DNA of 64,000 nucleotides from an uncultured Bacteroidota bacterium (GTDB lineage Bacteria; Bacteroidota; Bacteroidia; AKYH767-A; OLB10): NCBI GenBank assembly GCA_903847585.1, contig CAINEC010000031.1, positions 32,870 to 96,869 of the forward strand, read 5' to 3'. Shown piece by piece: positions 31,402 to 41,074 of this stretch (position 1 is its first letter; each line of letters starts with the position of its first letter). The notes under the pieces were generated by a model. It saw only the letters and a program-made list of their open reading frames with translations, ran no database searches and was not told where the DNA came from. The position numbers and the translations under genes were made by a program.

Positions 31402-32984
31402 TGAATATGATTAACAAATTAAAATTTGTCCTCGTTTTTTGTTTGATTTCAAGTGGATTGTTCGCTCAACCGTTCATGCAGTTAAATCAATCGACCAAGA
31501 AATTTCCTGATATTGAATTACAGTTTCATAATCGTAATCCTCAATCCCTTAAAAAATCAGATGTTAAATTGTTTGATGGAGATAAGGAAGTTGATTTTGA
31601 ACTCAGCGAACTGAATGATTCTAATTCGACTAAAGGAAAAGATATCCTAATATTATTTGAAAACAGCTACTGGCCGGAGTATAATGCATCACGTGAGTAC
31701 TTCAAGCTATTAATTAAGGCGTCATTAGAAAAAGGTTTTCAAAAAAATGATCGTTTTTATATTGCTGAATTTGATTGGGATACCGATGGGGAAATTTTAA
31801 AATGGAGAAATCAGCCAAAGAGTGGATATAAAAATCTTGATTCATTGCTTAATGCAATTGATCAGATTGATTTTCCTTTTTACATAACGGATAAAAGCCG
31901 AAAGCACCATAACACAGAATTACATCGTGCAATGGTTGCTGGATGTAATTGGATTAAGGACAAAAAAGGTGGCGTAAAAGCGGTTTTTGTTTTCTCTCAA
32001 GAAAATAACAATATCTACAATACGCAGGTTACTCAAGAAAATGTAATTATCAATTCGAGAGAAAAAGATGTTCCAATTTATTGCGTACGATATCCATATG
32101 TTTCTGAAAAATATTCCGAGACAAGAATTGCGAACGAATCTTATGGAATGCACATAGATGCCAATACAACGGATATGGAACCAACAGCTAAGGAGCTAAC
32201 CAAAATGTTTCTTTCTGTCCAAACTAGAAGTATTGGAAAAAAATATGAACTTAAATTAAAAGTAGATCATACCGCCGATGGTAATGAACATGCGCTCTAT
32301 TTAAAAGTAAGTGGTGCTGAGCAATATAAGTTGACGTATTCAAGTCCTGCTTTATTGGCTAATATCTTAAAAGACCCACTTTACTTAATTCCTATTTGTT
32401 TAGTCGTAATCGGATTAATCGTATTTATTGTATTAAGATTAAAAAAGAATAAGCGAATACACGAGGAAGAAAAAGCAAGGCAAGAACGCATGATTGCTGA
32501 TACAAAAAATCAGAATGAACAAGCTATTCGATCGCAAGAAGAGAATTTCAAACGTACACTACGAGAAAAAGAAGAAGCCGAAAGAAGGGCACAGCAAGAG
32601 CAAGCAATACGAATGCAACAAGCAGAAACGTATAACAGAATGCGTAATCTGCCTCGTGCTGCATTTTTATTAGATCAATATGGGAATCATTATAATTTAA
32701 ATATGGTGATTTGTAATATTGGCCGTGGCGACACCGCTAATATTATTTTAAATGATGCTGATGTATCGCGTAATCACGCGGCCATTGGCTTTGAAACAGG
32801 TCCTTCGGGAATGTCCTTTGCCTATTCAAGTAATTTTTATTTGTGGGATACCGGAAGTACCAATGGAACTTTCGTGAATGAACGAATTCTTAAAAGACCC
32901 AATGAGCCGGGCTACGGACCAGTTATTTTGAAGCATAACGATGTGCTTCGTTTTGGAAAATTAATGTTAACATTTAATTGCTAA
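31401..32984 (+). CDS. Signal peptide - vWA-like - TM - FHA protein
   Basis: Signal peptide; 'KGKDILILFENSYWPEYN' Rossmann-like start; TM 'LIPICLVVIGLIVFIVLRL'; 'CNIGRGDTANIILNDADVSRNHAAI...GSTNGTFVNE' FHA. Confidence 0.8.
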   Translation: MNMINKLKFVLVFCLISSGLFAQPFMQLNQSTKKFPDIELQFHNRNPQSLKKSDVKLFDGDKEVDFELSELNDSNSTKGKDILILFENSYWPEYNASREYFKLLIKASLEKGFQKNDRFYIAEFDWDTDGEILKWRNQPKSGYKNLDSLLNAIDQIDFPFYITDKSRKHHNTELHRAMVAGCNWIKDKKGGVKAVFVFSQENNNIYNTQVTQENVIINSREKDVPIYCVRYPYVSEKYSETRIANESYGMHIDANTTDMEPTAKELTKMFLSVQTRSIGKKYELKLKVDHTADGNEHALYLKVSGAEQYKLTYSSPALLANILKDPLYLIPICLVVIGLIVFIVLRLKKNKRIHEEEKARQERMIADTKNQNEQAIRSQEENFKRTLREKEEAERRAQQEQAIRMQQAETYNRMRNLPRAAFLLDQYGNHYNLNMVICNIGRGDTANIILNDADVSRNHAAIGFETGPSGMSFAYSSNFYLWDTGSTNGTFVNERILKRPNEPGYGPVILKHNDVLRFGKLMLTFNC

Positions 32985-34519
32985 TGAATATGCAAACACT
33001 TAAAATAGGTTTTCAAGAAAATACACACGTTGGTTTAAAGCGTAAAGCAAATGAGGACTCTCATGGTCATAAGAACATTCCAGGTTGCGGACATGTGTTC
33101 GTAGTATGTGATGGAATGGGTGGTCACGTGGGAGGTAAAGTTGCCTCTCAAACTGCGGTGGAGTGTATCCTTGAATATTTCAAAACACATATAGGTGGTA
33201 ACCCGAATGTAAATATTCATGAAGCCTTAAAATTTGCCAATACGCAAGTTTTTGCAAAAGCATTAAATGATCCAACCTTGAAAGGAATGGGGACAACCTG
33301 CGTAGTAGCTATCGTTCAAGAGGATGGAAGAATTTACTATGGCCATGTGGGTGATAGTCGTATTTATTTGCAAACAAATGGTAAATTAATTCGCATCACG
33401 AAGGATCATAGTTTTGTTCAGTACTTGGTTGATTCTAATCAAATTTCCGAGGAAGAGGCAGAACAACACCCCAATAAAAATCAAATTTTAAAGGCCTTAG
33501 GAATTGATGAAAATGTAGAACCAGAGATTCCTAGTGAGCCTATTTGTCCATCAGCTGGTGATATTTTAATGTTATGTTCTGATGGTCTTTGTGGTATGAC
33601 TACCGACAAGAAAATGGAAAAGGTGTTAAACGAAAAAAATGATGGAACCTATTCCGACAAATTAATTCAGTTAGCCCTCGATGGTGGTGGTGCAGATAAC
33701 GTAACTGCTATTGTTGTTAAGGTGGAAGAAAGTCCTTTTAACAAAACAACCTATGCCTTACCAAAGCAATTGTATAATGCGCCGCAAGCTACAAGTAATG
33801 ACACAGGAAACAAAAAAACAAGTGGTATTAAACAATTACTTGAAAATTCTAAAATAAAAGCGTTATTAGTAGTCATTGTATTGCTTTTGGCGGGGATAGT
33901 TTACATGAGTATTGGTGGTAAGGGTGGCAAAAAACATAAAGATAAAAACCAAGTTAGTGGTACTACAGATAATGACGATGTTCAAGCTGAAGATGACGGT
34001 GGTTGGTTTGGTTCAATAAACATATTTAGTGGAAATAGTAGTAAGGATGAGGAAAAAGTGGTTAATGTTAATTCTGAAAAAAAAGAGGATAAAAAAGAAG
34101 ATAAGTCAAAAAATTTAAAATCTGATACGGTAAAAGTTCCAGAAACTATTGCTCCTTCAAATAACGAACCTGTTGAGCAAGACAAAAATAAACCTTCAGA
34201 GAATAGAACTGATAATTCGCCAAAAGGTGAAAACTTAGAAAAGAATGAAACGAATCTAAAAACAGAGGCGCAAGCTAATCCAGTTACACCTAATCAAAAT
34301 AATAATCCCACAATTATTAAAGAAATTACCCTTGATAAAAAGTTCAAACCGAAATGTGCACAAAATAGTGATAAAATTTGGGATGAAGTCCTTGTATATA
34401 TAAAAGAAGTAAATAAACCGAAATTGGATAAATTAACAGTAAAGGAATTAAGAGATTTAAATCCTGATGTTGAAAATCATCAAGTAAAGAACAAACAAAG
34501 ATTAAAAGTTAGTAAATAA
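32978..34519 (+). CDS. PP2C-family Ser/Thr phosphatase, membrane anchored, with C-terminal LysM-like domain
   Basis: 'VCDGMGGHVGGKVAS', 'GMGTTCVVA', 'GHVGDSRIYL', 'DNVTAIVV'; TM 'ALLVVIVLLLAGIVYM'; C-terminal domain shared with the kinase at 35751. Confidence 0.93.
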   Translation: MLMNMQTLKIGFQENTHVGLKRKANEDSHGHKNIPGCGHVFVVCDGMGGHVGGKVASQTAVECILEYFKTHIGGNPNVNIHEALKFANTQVFAKALNDPTLKGMGTTCVVAIVQEDGRIYYGHVGDSRIYLQTNGKLIRITKDHSFVQYLVDSNQISEEEAEQHPNKNQILKALGIDENVEPEIPSEPICPSAGDILMLCSDGLCGMTTDKKMEKVLNEKNDGTYSDKLIQLALDGGGADNVTAIVVKVEESPFNKTTYALPKQLYNAPQATSNDTGNKKTSGIKQLLENSKIKALLVVIVLLLAGIVYMSIGGKGGKKHKDKNQVSGTTDNDDVQAEDDGGWFGSINIFSGNSSKDEEKVVNVNSEKKEDKKEDKSKNLKSDTVKVPETIAPSNNEPVEQDKNKPSENRTDNSPKGENLEKNETNLKTEAQANPVTPNQNNNPTIIKEITLDKKFKPKCAQNSDKIWDEVLVYIKEVNKPKLDKLTVKELRDLNPDVENHQVKNKQRLKVSK

Positions 34520-34527
34520 TTGCCTCC

Positions 34528-35739
34528 ATGCTCAATACCATCATCGGTAATTATCGTGTTGTGCGTTACGTAAATTCGGGCGGTGTAGCCGATATTTATG
34601 AAGGGATTGATATGTATAATGCGCATCAGGTAGCTATAAAGGTGCTTAAGCCTGAGTATATAAATGATGAGCAATTAAAGGAAAGGTTCTACAGAGAAGC
34701 AAGGATATTAGCGAATATCAGTCATCCAAGCATTGTTAAGATTTTATTTGCTTCTATGCATCAAACCTATCCTGTAATGGCGATGGAGTTTTTGCAGGGG
34801 GAAGACATGAATTGTTGTTTGAAAAGAGATGGAGCCTTGCCCATCGAAATTGTGCAATCATTTTTCTTGCAAATTTTAGATGCAATTGGTTATGCACATG
34901 CTAATAGTGTATTGCATCGGGATATAAAGCCAAGTAATATTTTTATTACAAATGATAAACGAATTAAAGTCCTTGATTTTGGTATCGCAAAAGTAATCGG
35001 ACTTTCTTTTGATGCTACTGGTACAGGTTCTACAATGGGAACACCTGCTTACATGAGTCCTGAGCAAGTAAAAGCCGATAAAAGAATTGATGAACGCTCG
35101 GATATATATTCGCTAGGAGTTACATTGTATACGATGTTGGTTGGACAAAATCCGTATCATCATATAAAATCACACTACGAAATTTATCAGAAGGTCGCGA
35201 ATGAGCAACTGCCATTTATTTCGCAATACCCGGTATTATCTGCTGTTATAAATAAAGCAACGCAAAAAGATAAAGACAATCGCTATCAGTCTATAGAGGA
35301 GTTTAAAAATGATTTTACTTCTGCATTGGTTAAGCATCATCAACGGAATAACTACGTGGCAAAACTTTCTAACAAGAAATTAAAAAAACGATTAACGGTT
35401 TATTTAACAAGTGCGGCCGTACTCGTGAGCTTCTTTTTAATTGGTTTGAATTGGAATAAAATAAAAAATGTTTTTCCTGAAAAAGCGGCGGTTGAAAAGA
35501 AGAAGAAAGGTCATGAAGAAACGACAACCAACAATAACCATGAGGAAGGAATGGAGAATAATATTCCGACTGTTGATGGGACTAATGAGGACAATAAATC
35601 CATTGATCCTGATCGAATCCCAACCTCTGATCCTGAGATCATCCGTAAAAGTGATGATAAAATTTCTCGGTCTGAAAAATCATACGATACGGTTAGGCCA
35701 ATCGATTCACCGAAGTCGAAAGCACCTGATGATTTTTAA
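34528..35739 (+). CDS. Ser/Thr protein kinase, membrane anchored
   Basis: VAIKVLK, LHRDIKPSNIFI, VLDFGIAKV, TM near C-terminus. Confidence 0.93.
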   Translation: MLNTIIGNYRVVRYVNSGGVADIYEGIDMYNAHQVAIKVLKPEYINDEQLKERFYREARILANISHPSIVKILFASMHQTYPVMAMEFLQGEDMNCCLKRDGALPIEIVQSFFLQILDAIGYAHANSVLHRDIKPSNIFITNDKRIKVLDFGIAKVIGLSFDATGTGSTMGTPAYMSPEQVKADKRIDERSDIYSLGVTLYTMLVGQNPYHHIKSHYEIYQKVANEQLPFISQYPVLSAVINKATQKDKDNRYQSIEEFKNDFTSALVKHHQRNNYVAKLSNKKLKKRLTVYLTSAAVLVSFFLIGLNWNKIKNVFPEKAAVEKKKKGHEETTTNNNHEEGMENNIPTVDGTNEDNKSIDPDRIPTSDPEIIRKSDDKISRSEKSYDTVRPIDSPKSKAPDDF

Positions 35740-35750
35740 TTTTATTTAAA

Positions 35751-37244
35751 ATGATTGGACAAATTATTGGCAGTTTTAAAATTGTTCGTTTCATAAAATC
35801 CGGCGGTATGGCCGATGTTTATGAGGGACAAGAAATTAATATCGGAAAAAAGGTGGCTATTAAAGTTTTGAAATCTAATTTTCAAAACGAAAAAGAAATA
35901 GTTAATCGCTTTTTTAAGGAGGGCAGTGTATTAGAGCAATTAGCGCATCCAAATATTGTTCGCGTATTATATACGACAGAACATATGGGTTGTCCAGTAA
36001 TGATCATGGAGTATTTAAATGGAGAAGATTTAAATGACCATTTGGCAAATAATGCTCCTTTGGATATTGCGATAATTGAGTCGTTTTTTTTACAAATATT
36101 AGATGCTGTGATTTATGCACATTCTCAAAATGTCTTACATCGCGATATTAAACCTAGTAATATTTTTATAACGCAAACTAAGCAAATAAAAATCCTTGAT
36201 TTTGGTATTGCAAAAATCCTCGACTCAAATGCCGAAAATACGCAAACAGGATTTGGCATGTACACACCAATGTACATGAGTCCTGAGCAGGCAAGGGCTG
36301 AGAAAAATTTAACGGCTCATACCGACATCTATTCATTGGGTGTAACGTTGTATACAATTGCTGCTGGTGAAAACCCTTATCAAGGTTTATCGCAATATGA
36401 GATTGGCAATAAAATACTAAATGAACCATTGCCGAAATTGAGTGGGTACCCTGATAGCTTTAACCAAGTAATTGCAAAGGCTACCGAAAAAAACAAAGAG
36501 CACCGATATCAAACAGCACTTGAGTTTAAAAATGCATTTGAAACTGCTTTAAAAGTAAATGGTGGTCAGACGATTAAAACAAAAGAGAAAGAGCAAATTC
36601 AATCACCTACTAACGATAAGCGAGGTAATATAGATGAAGTTGGGAAAGGTGGATATTCCCCGCTTACAATCGCGCTTATTATATTTTCATGTTTTTTATT
36701 AGCAGGAATGCTATTTATGAATATGAAATATACTGGTAAAAAAAATGGACGTCAAGTGACCACTACAGTTGAAGAGCCTGTAACACCCGATGTTGAAGAT
36801 GATGAAGGATTTTATGGTACAATAGTTTTAGGTAGAGATGATAATAATAAAGACAGTACTAAAGTAGAAAAAGTGAAAAATGAAACGATTATAAAAAAAG
36901 AACCTCCTGAACCTCCTAAAAATAAACCGAAATTAGAAAAACAAAAAAATGAAAACTATGATAAATCAAATAATTCTGATAAGGATGTAAACAACGAAGC
37001 AAAAACAGAAGTTAACTCCACAAATAATTCATATTCGAATAATACTTCAACAAAGACAGTCACACTTGACAAAAATTTTAAGCCAAAATTTAGTGATTCT
37101 AGAGTGTGGAAAGAAGCTTGCGATTATATTAAAAGATTGAACACTGATTTAAATGATTTAACTCCAGGTGAATTAAGATATTTAAATCCTACTTTAAGAA
37201 ATGATCAAATTAAGCCAGGGGTAATTCTAAAAGTTAGACCATAG
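35751..37244 (+). CDS. Ser/Thr protein kinase with TM and C-terminal LysM-like domain
   Basis: VAIKVLK, LHRDIKPSNIFI, ILDFGIAKI; TM; C-terminus VTLDKNFKPKFSDSRVWKEACDYIKRLN...LRYLNPTLRNDQIKPGVILKVRP. Confidence 0.93.
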   Translation: MIGQIIGSFKIVRFIKSGGMADVYEGQEINIGKKVAIKVLKSNFQNEKEIVNRFFKEGSVLEQLAHPNIVRVLYTTEHMGCPVMIMEYLNGEDLNDHLANNAPLDIAIIESFFLQILDAVIYAHSQNVLHRDIKPSNIFITQTKQIKILDFGIAKILDSNAENTQTGFGMYTPMYMSPEQARAEKNLTAHTDIYSLGVTLYTIAAGENPYQGLSQYEIGNKILNEPLPKLSGYPDSFNQVIAKATEKNKEHRYQTALEFKNAFETALKVNGGQTIKTKEKEQIQSPTNDKRGNIDEVGKGGYSPLTIALIIFSCFLLAGMLFMNMKYTGKKNGRQVTTTVEEPVTPDVEDDEGFYGTIVLGRDDNNKDSTKVEKVKNETIIKKEPPEPPKNKPKLEKQKNENYDKSNNSDKDVNNEAKTEVNSTNNSYSNNTSTKTVTLDKNFKPKFSDSRVWKEACDYIKRLNTDLNDLTPGELRYLNPTLRNDQIKPGVILKVRP

Positions 37245-37258
37245 ATTAATTATACTTT

Positions 37259-39193
37259 ATGCTCAACAAACACTTTGGTAATCATCAAACCATTCGCCTT
37301 ATTAAATCAGGAGGGATGGCCGATGTTTTTCAAGGTGTAGATAAAACAACTGGAAATCTAGTAGCCATCAAAATTCTGAAATCAGATTTTCAAAATGATG
37401 TAGATGTTGTAAAACGTTTTTATAAAGAAGGGGCTGTTTTAGAAAAATTAGATCACCCCAATATCGTAAAGTTTTTATTCAATACCGAGATGAATGGGCA
37501 TCCAGTTATGGTAATGGAGTACCTAGAGGGGCACGATATGAATGACTTTTTGAATAAGGATACCATTATCGATTATAAATTATTTCATCAGTATTTTCTT
37601 CAAGTTTTCGACGCGGTAATTTATGCTCATTCGCAAAATTTGATACATCGCGATATTAAGCCAAGCAATATTTTTGTTACGAAAGAAGGAATTGTCAAAT
37701 TATTGGATTTTGGTATTGTTAAAATTATGACTGATACCATTAACAGTAATACAACAACTGGGTATGGGTTTTTAACACCTTCCTACATGAGCCCTGAACA
37801 GGCTAAGGGTAGTAGAGTGATTACAAAAGCAACAGATATTTATTCATTAGGTGTTACCATGTATTCTATTTTGAATGGTAAAAATCCATATCAGAATATG
37901 ATGGCATTTGAAATTGGACATCATGTAATTCATAAACCATTACCAAAATTAAAAGGATTTACAAAGTTGAATAAGGTGATTGCAAAAGCAACCGCCAAAG
38001 AACCTGACGATCGTTATAAATCGGTCTTGGATTTTAAAACTGCATTTGAAATTGCATTTGAAACAGATGATGAACAATCAAAAATTTCTACATTTATTAG
38101 TCATTTTAAAAAAGTATTAAATGTTAAGTCATTTATAATAGGTGTAATTATAACTTACTGCTTATTATTATGGGGTAATTGTAATAAAGAAAATGAGATT
38201 CCGCGGGATCCAGATGATAATGATACATTGAGTAAGATAGAATGTGGCAGTCAAGTATGGATGAAATACAATTTAAATGTAACCAATTTTAGAAATGGAG
38301 ATCCAATACCTCAAGCACAAACAGAATTGGAATGGATTAATGCAAATCAAAGCAAACAACCTGCTTGGTGTTATTTTAATATGGATCCTTCAAATGAATT
38401 GAAATATGGGAAGCTGTACAATTGGTTTGCAGTGAACGATGTTCGTGGTTTAGCTCCTAATGGATTTCATATACCAAATAAAGAGGAATGGTATAACCTA
38501 AATCAATACTTAGTAATTGATGCAGGTTATAAAATGAAAGCCACCTCAGGATGGCAAATTAATACTAATGGAAGTAATAGCAGTGGATTTTCAGGTTATC
38601 CAGGAGGATATCGATATAATAATGGTGAGTTTCATAGTGTAGGAACAAACGGGTATTGGTGGAGTGCTACTGAAATTGATTCAGTTTTTTCCTTTGGCTG
38701 TGGTCTAAATTATTTGGATAAAGGATTAAATAATAATAACTTTTTTAAAGGTGGTGGTTTGTCTGTTCGTTGTATTAAAGATAATAATGACTCACTTCGT
38801 TTTAAATTTTTGGATAAAAATAATCCTTATTATATACAAGACCTTAAATTAAATACGAATTGGTATATATATAAAGGTGGCTCAATTGAATTTGATGAGG
38901 CATTAAAAAAACAAGTTAATGGTTATAAGATTCCAACTTATGATGAAATATTTAAATTACATGATAAAAACAAAGTTGCTGGACTAGGCACAATAAAAAA
39001 CGGAATTTTATATGCATCACACATGGACCCCGCTTTTTCTGTTGTAGGTGTTGGTCATTGGTACTGGGTATCTGATCTACATAGCGATAAGGATACAGCA
39101 TATGCCATTAATATGTATACAGGTCATAAAGTAAGTATTAAGAAAGTAAATTCCGGCTTTAATGTGTATCTCATATTAATCAAGAATAATTAA
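37259..39193 (+). CDS. Ser/Thr protein kinase with FISUMP and C-terminal DUF1566-like domains
   Basis: LIHRDIKPSNIFV, LLDFGIVKI; TM; 'CGSQVWMKYNLNV...YGKLYNWFAVNDVRGLAPNGFHIPNKEEWYNL' (Fibrobacter succinogenes major domain). Confidence 0.92.
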   Translation: MLNKHFGNHQTIRLIKSGGMADVFQGVDKTTGNLVAIKILKSDFQNDVDVVKRFYKEGAVLEKLDHPNIVKFLFNTEMNGHPVMVMEYLEGHDMNDFLNKDTIIDYKLFHQYFLQVFDAVIYAHSQNLIHRDIKPSNIFVTKEGIVKLLDFGIVKIMTDTINSNTTTGYGFLTPSYMSPEQAKGSRVITKATDIYSLGVTMYSILNGKNPYQNMMAFEIGHHVIHKPLPKLKGFTKLNKVIAKATAKEPDDRYKSVLDFKTAFEIAFETDDEQSKISTFISHFKKVLNVKSFIIGVIITYCLLLWGNCNKENEIPRDPDDNDTLSKIECGSQVWMKYNLNVTNFRNGDPIPQAQTELEWINANQSKQPAWCYFNMDPSNELKYGKLYNWFAVNDVRGLAPNGFHIPNKEEWYNLNQYLVIDAGYKMKATSGWQINTNGSNSSGFSGYPGGYRYNNGEFHSVGTNGYWWSATEIDSVFSFGCGLNYLDKGLNNNNFFKGGGLSVRCIKDNNDSLRFKFLDKNNPYYIQDLKLNTNWYIYKGGSIEFDEALKKQVNGYKIPTYDEIFKLHDKNKVAGLGTIKNGILYASHMDPAFSVVGVGHWYWVSDLHSDKDTAYAINMYTGHKVSIKKVNSGFNVYLILIKNN

Positions 39194-39267
39194 TAGTGTC
39201 TTTTTTATGATGACTTATTTTTAATTTTACTGAAGGTATGTAAACGCAATCGGAATACACTTTAACT

Positions 39268-40689
39268 ATGAGTTATCTAAATCAGTATATTGGAAATTAC
39301 AAAATAGTCAGCCTCATCAAATCAGGTGGTATGGCCGATGTTTATTTAGGGGAGGATATCAATACTCAATATCGCGTTGCCATCAAAATCCTGAAAGCGG
39401 ATTATAAAAATGATCACGATGTGGTTCGTCGTTTTTATATTGAAGGTGCAGTTTTAGAAAAGTTTGACCATCCTAATATTGTTAAGTTTTTATTCAATAC
39501 CGACATCAACGGACAACCAGTAATGGTAATGGAGTACTTAGAAGGGTATGACATGAATGAGTTACTGAATAAAAAAGAACCTGTAGCTATTAACTTAATT
39601 ACAGATTATTTTTTACAAGTTTTAGACGCGGTAATTTATGCTCACGCTAAAAATGTAGTACATCGCGATATTAAGCCAAGTAATATTTTTATTACCAACG
39701 ATGGTGTGGTAAAGCTGCTTGATTTTGGAATTGCCAAAATATTGCTCAGTAATTTAGATCAAACTAAAACTGGTTTTGGTCAATTTACACCTACGTATAT
39801 GAGCCCTGAACAAGCAGCAATGAAAAAGGAAATTACGGAGAAGTCAGATATTTATTCATTAGGTGTCACATTGTATTCTTTATTGAATGGTAAAAATCCT
39901 TATCAGGATATGTCTGCCTTTGAAATTGGTCACCAGGTTTTGCATGAACCATTACCTGCTCTTACAAATTATCCCTATTTAAACAATGTGATTGCGAGGG
40001 CCACCGCAAAGGGTATTAATGAGCGATTTAATACTGTCGAAGAGTTTAGAAACGGTTTTATTCGTGCAGTTAACAAGAGAGAAATTATCGAGAACTTAGA
40101 TAATGATGGCAGGGCTGATGTATTTAATAATGATATGAACCAAGCGTTAAAGTTATTTGGAATTTTTTTAGCTGTTATTATTTTATTTGGATTCTCAATG
40201 TCTTTTTTTAATGATAAATATTATCCTACTTATTTTGAGGCCGGAAATGAACCTAATTCAATTACACCTACGCAAGAAGTTGGTTATCCCTACACATCGA
40301 GATTTCGTTATTTTTTAGATGGAGCTAATTATATAAAGGATGAAAGTTTAGATTGCATTTGGTGTATCAATGAAGATGGTGCAATGAATTATAGTCAAGC
40401 TCAAAAAAAAGAAACAGAAAGTAATAGAATTCCTAAGTTTAAAGAAATTGTCAAATTATACGATAAAAATTTTTCTGCAGGAACTGGTTTTCAAAAAAAC
40501 AATCAGTTTTTCCCAGCTCATATGCATCCCATATTCTCGGCTGTAGGTGAAGGAAGTTGGTTTTGGGTATCCGATAGGCATTCCAACCCCAATAAAGCTT
40601 ATGCTATCAACATGTACAACGGTTTAAAAGTAGCTTTTGATAAAGAAAATCCAGCTTTCCCAACTCATTTAATTCTTATAAATAGGTAA
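39268..40689 (+). CDS. Ser/Thr protein kinase with C-terminal DUF1566-like domain
   Basis: VVHRDIKPSNIFI, LLDFGIAKI; TM; C-terminal 'IPKFKEIVKLYDKN...WFWVSDRHSNPNKAYAINMYNG' paralogous to the 37259 kinase tail. Confidence 0.92.
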   Translation: MSYLNQYIGNYKIVSLIKSGGMADVYLGEDINTQYRVAIKILKADYKNDHDVVRRFYIEGAVLEKFDHPNIVKFLFNTDINGQPVMVMEYLEGYDMNELLNKKEPVAINLITDYFLQVLDAVIYAHAKNVVHRDIKPSNIFITNDGVVKLLDFGIAKILLSNLDQTKTGFGQFTPTYMSPEQAAMKKEITEKSDIYSLGVTLYSLLNGKNPYQDMSAFEIGHQVLHEPLPALTNYPYLNNVIARATAKGINERFNTVEEFRNGFIRAVNKREIIENLDNDGRADVFNNDMNQALKLFGIFLAVIILFGFSMSFFNDKYYPTYFEAGNEPNSITPTQEVGYPYTSRFRYFLDGANYIKDESLDCIWCINEDGAMNYSQAQKKETESNRIPKFKEIVKLYDKNFSAGTGFQKNNQFFPAHMHPIFSAVGEGSWFWVSDRHSNPNKAYAINMYNGLKVAFDKENPAFPTHLILINR

Positions 40690-40785
40690 ATATTAATTTG
40701 GCTGATTTTATTGACCTTTGATTTTATGTAATCAATAATTTTCTATATTTGAAACAGCGGTAGTTGCTTCTTTATTAAAGCTATT

Positions 40786-41067
40786 ATGAATCATATTAAT
40801 CAGGTAATTGGTAATTACAAAATAGTTCGTTTTATCAACGAAGGGGGACTTGCCTTTGTATACGAAGGAACAGAAATTTCAACGAATGCCAAAGTGGCCA
40901 TTAAGGTTCTTAAAGAATCGTATGTGCACGATTGTTATCAACGGGACATGCATTGCAGCGAAGATTTTCAGGGGTATATGAATGGCGGCGCTGAAACTGG
41001 TCGTCGGGCAGCAACTGACATTATTAGCCTGCTTAAAAATTCAAATAATACGAACACTAAAAAATAA
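40786..41067 (+). pseudogene. Chimeric remnant: N-terminus of a Ser/Thr kinase fused in frame to the C-terminus of a flavin amine oxidase
   Basis: MNHINQVIGNYKIVRFINEGGLAFVYEGTEISTNAKVAIKVLKESYV (kinase) then MHCSEDFQGYMNGGAETGRRAATDII (amine-oxidase C-terminal signature). Confidence 0.7.
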
Positions 41068-41074
41068 AAAATTT

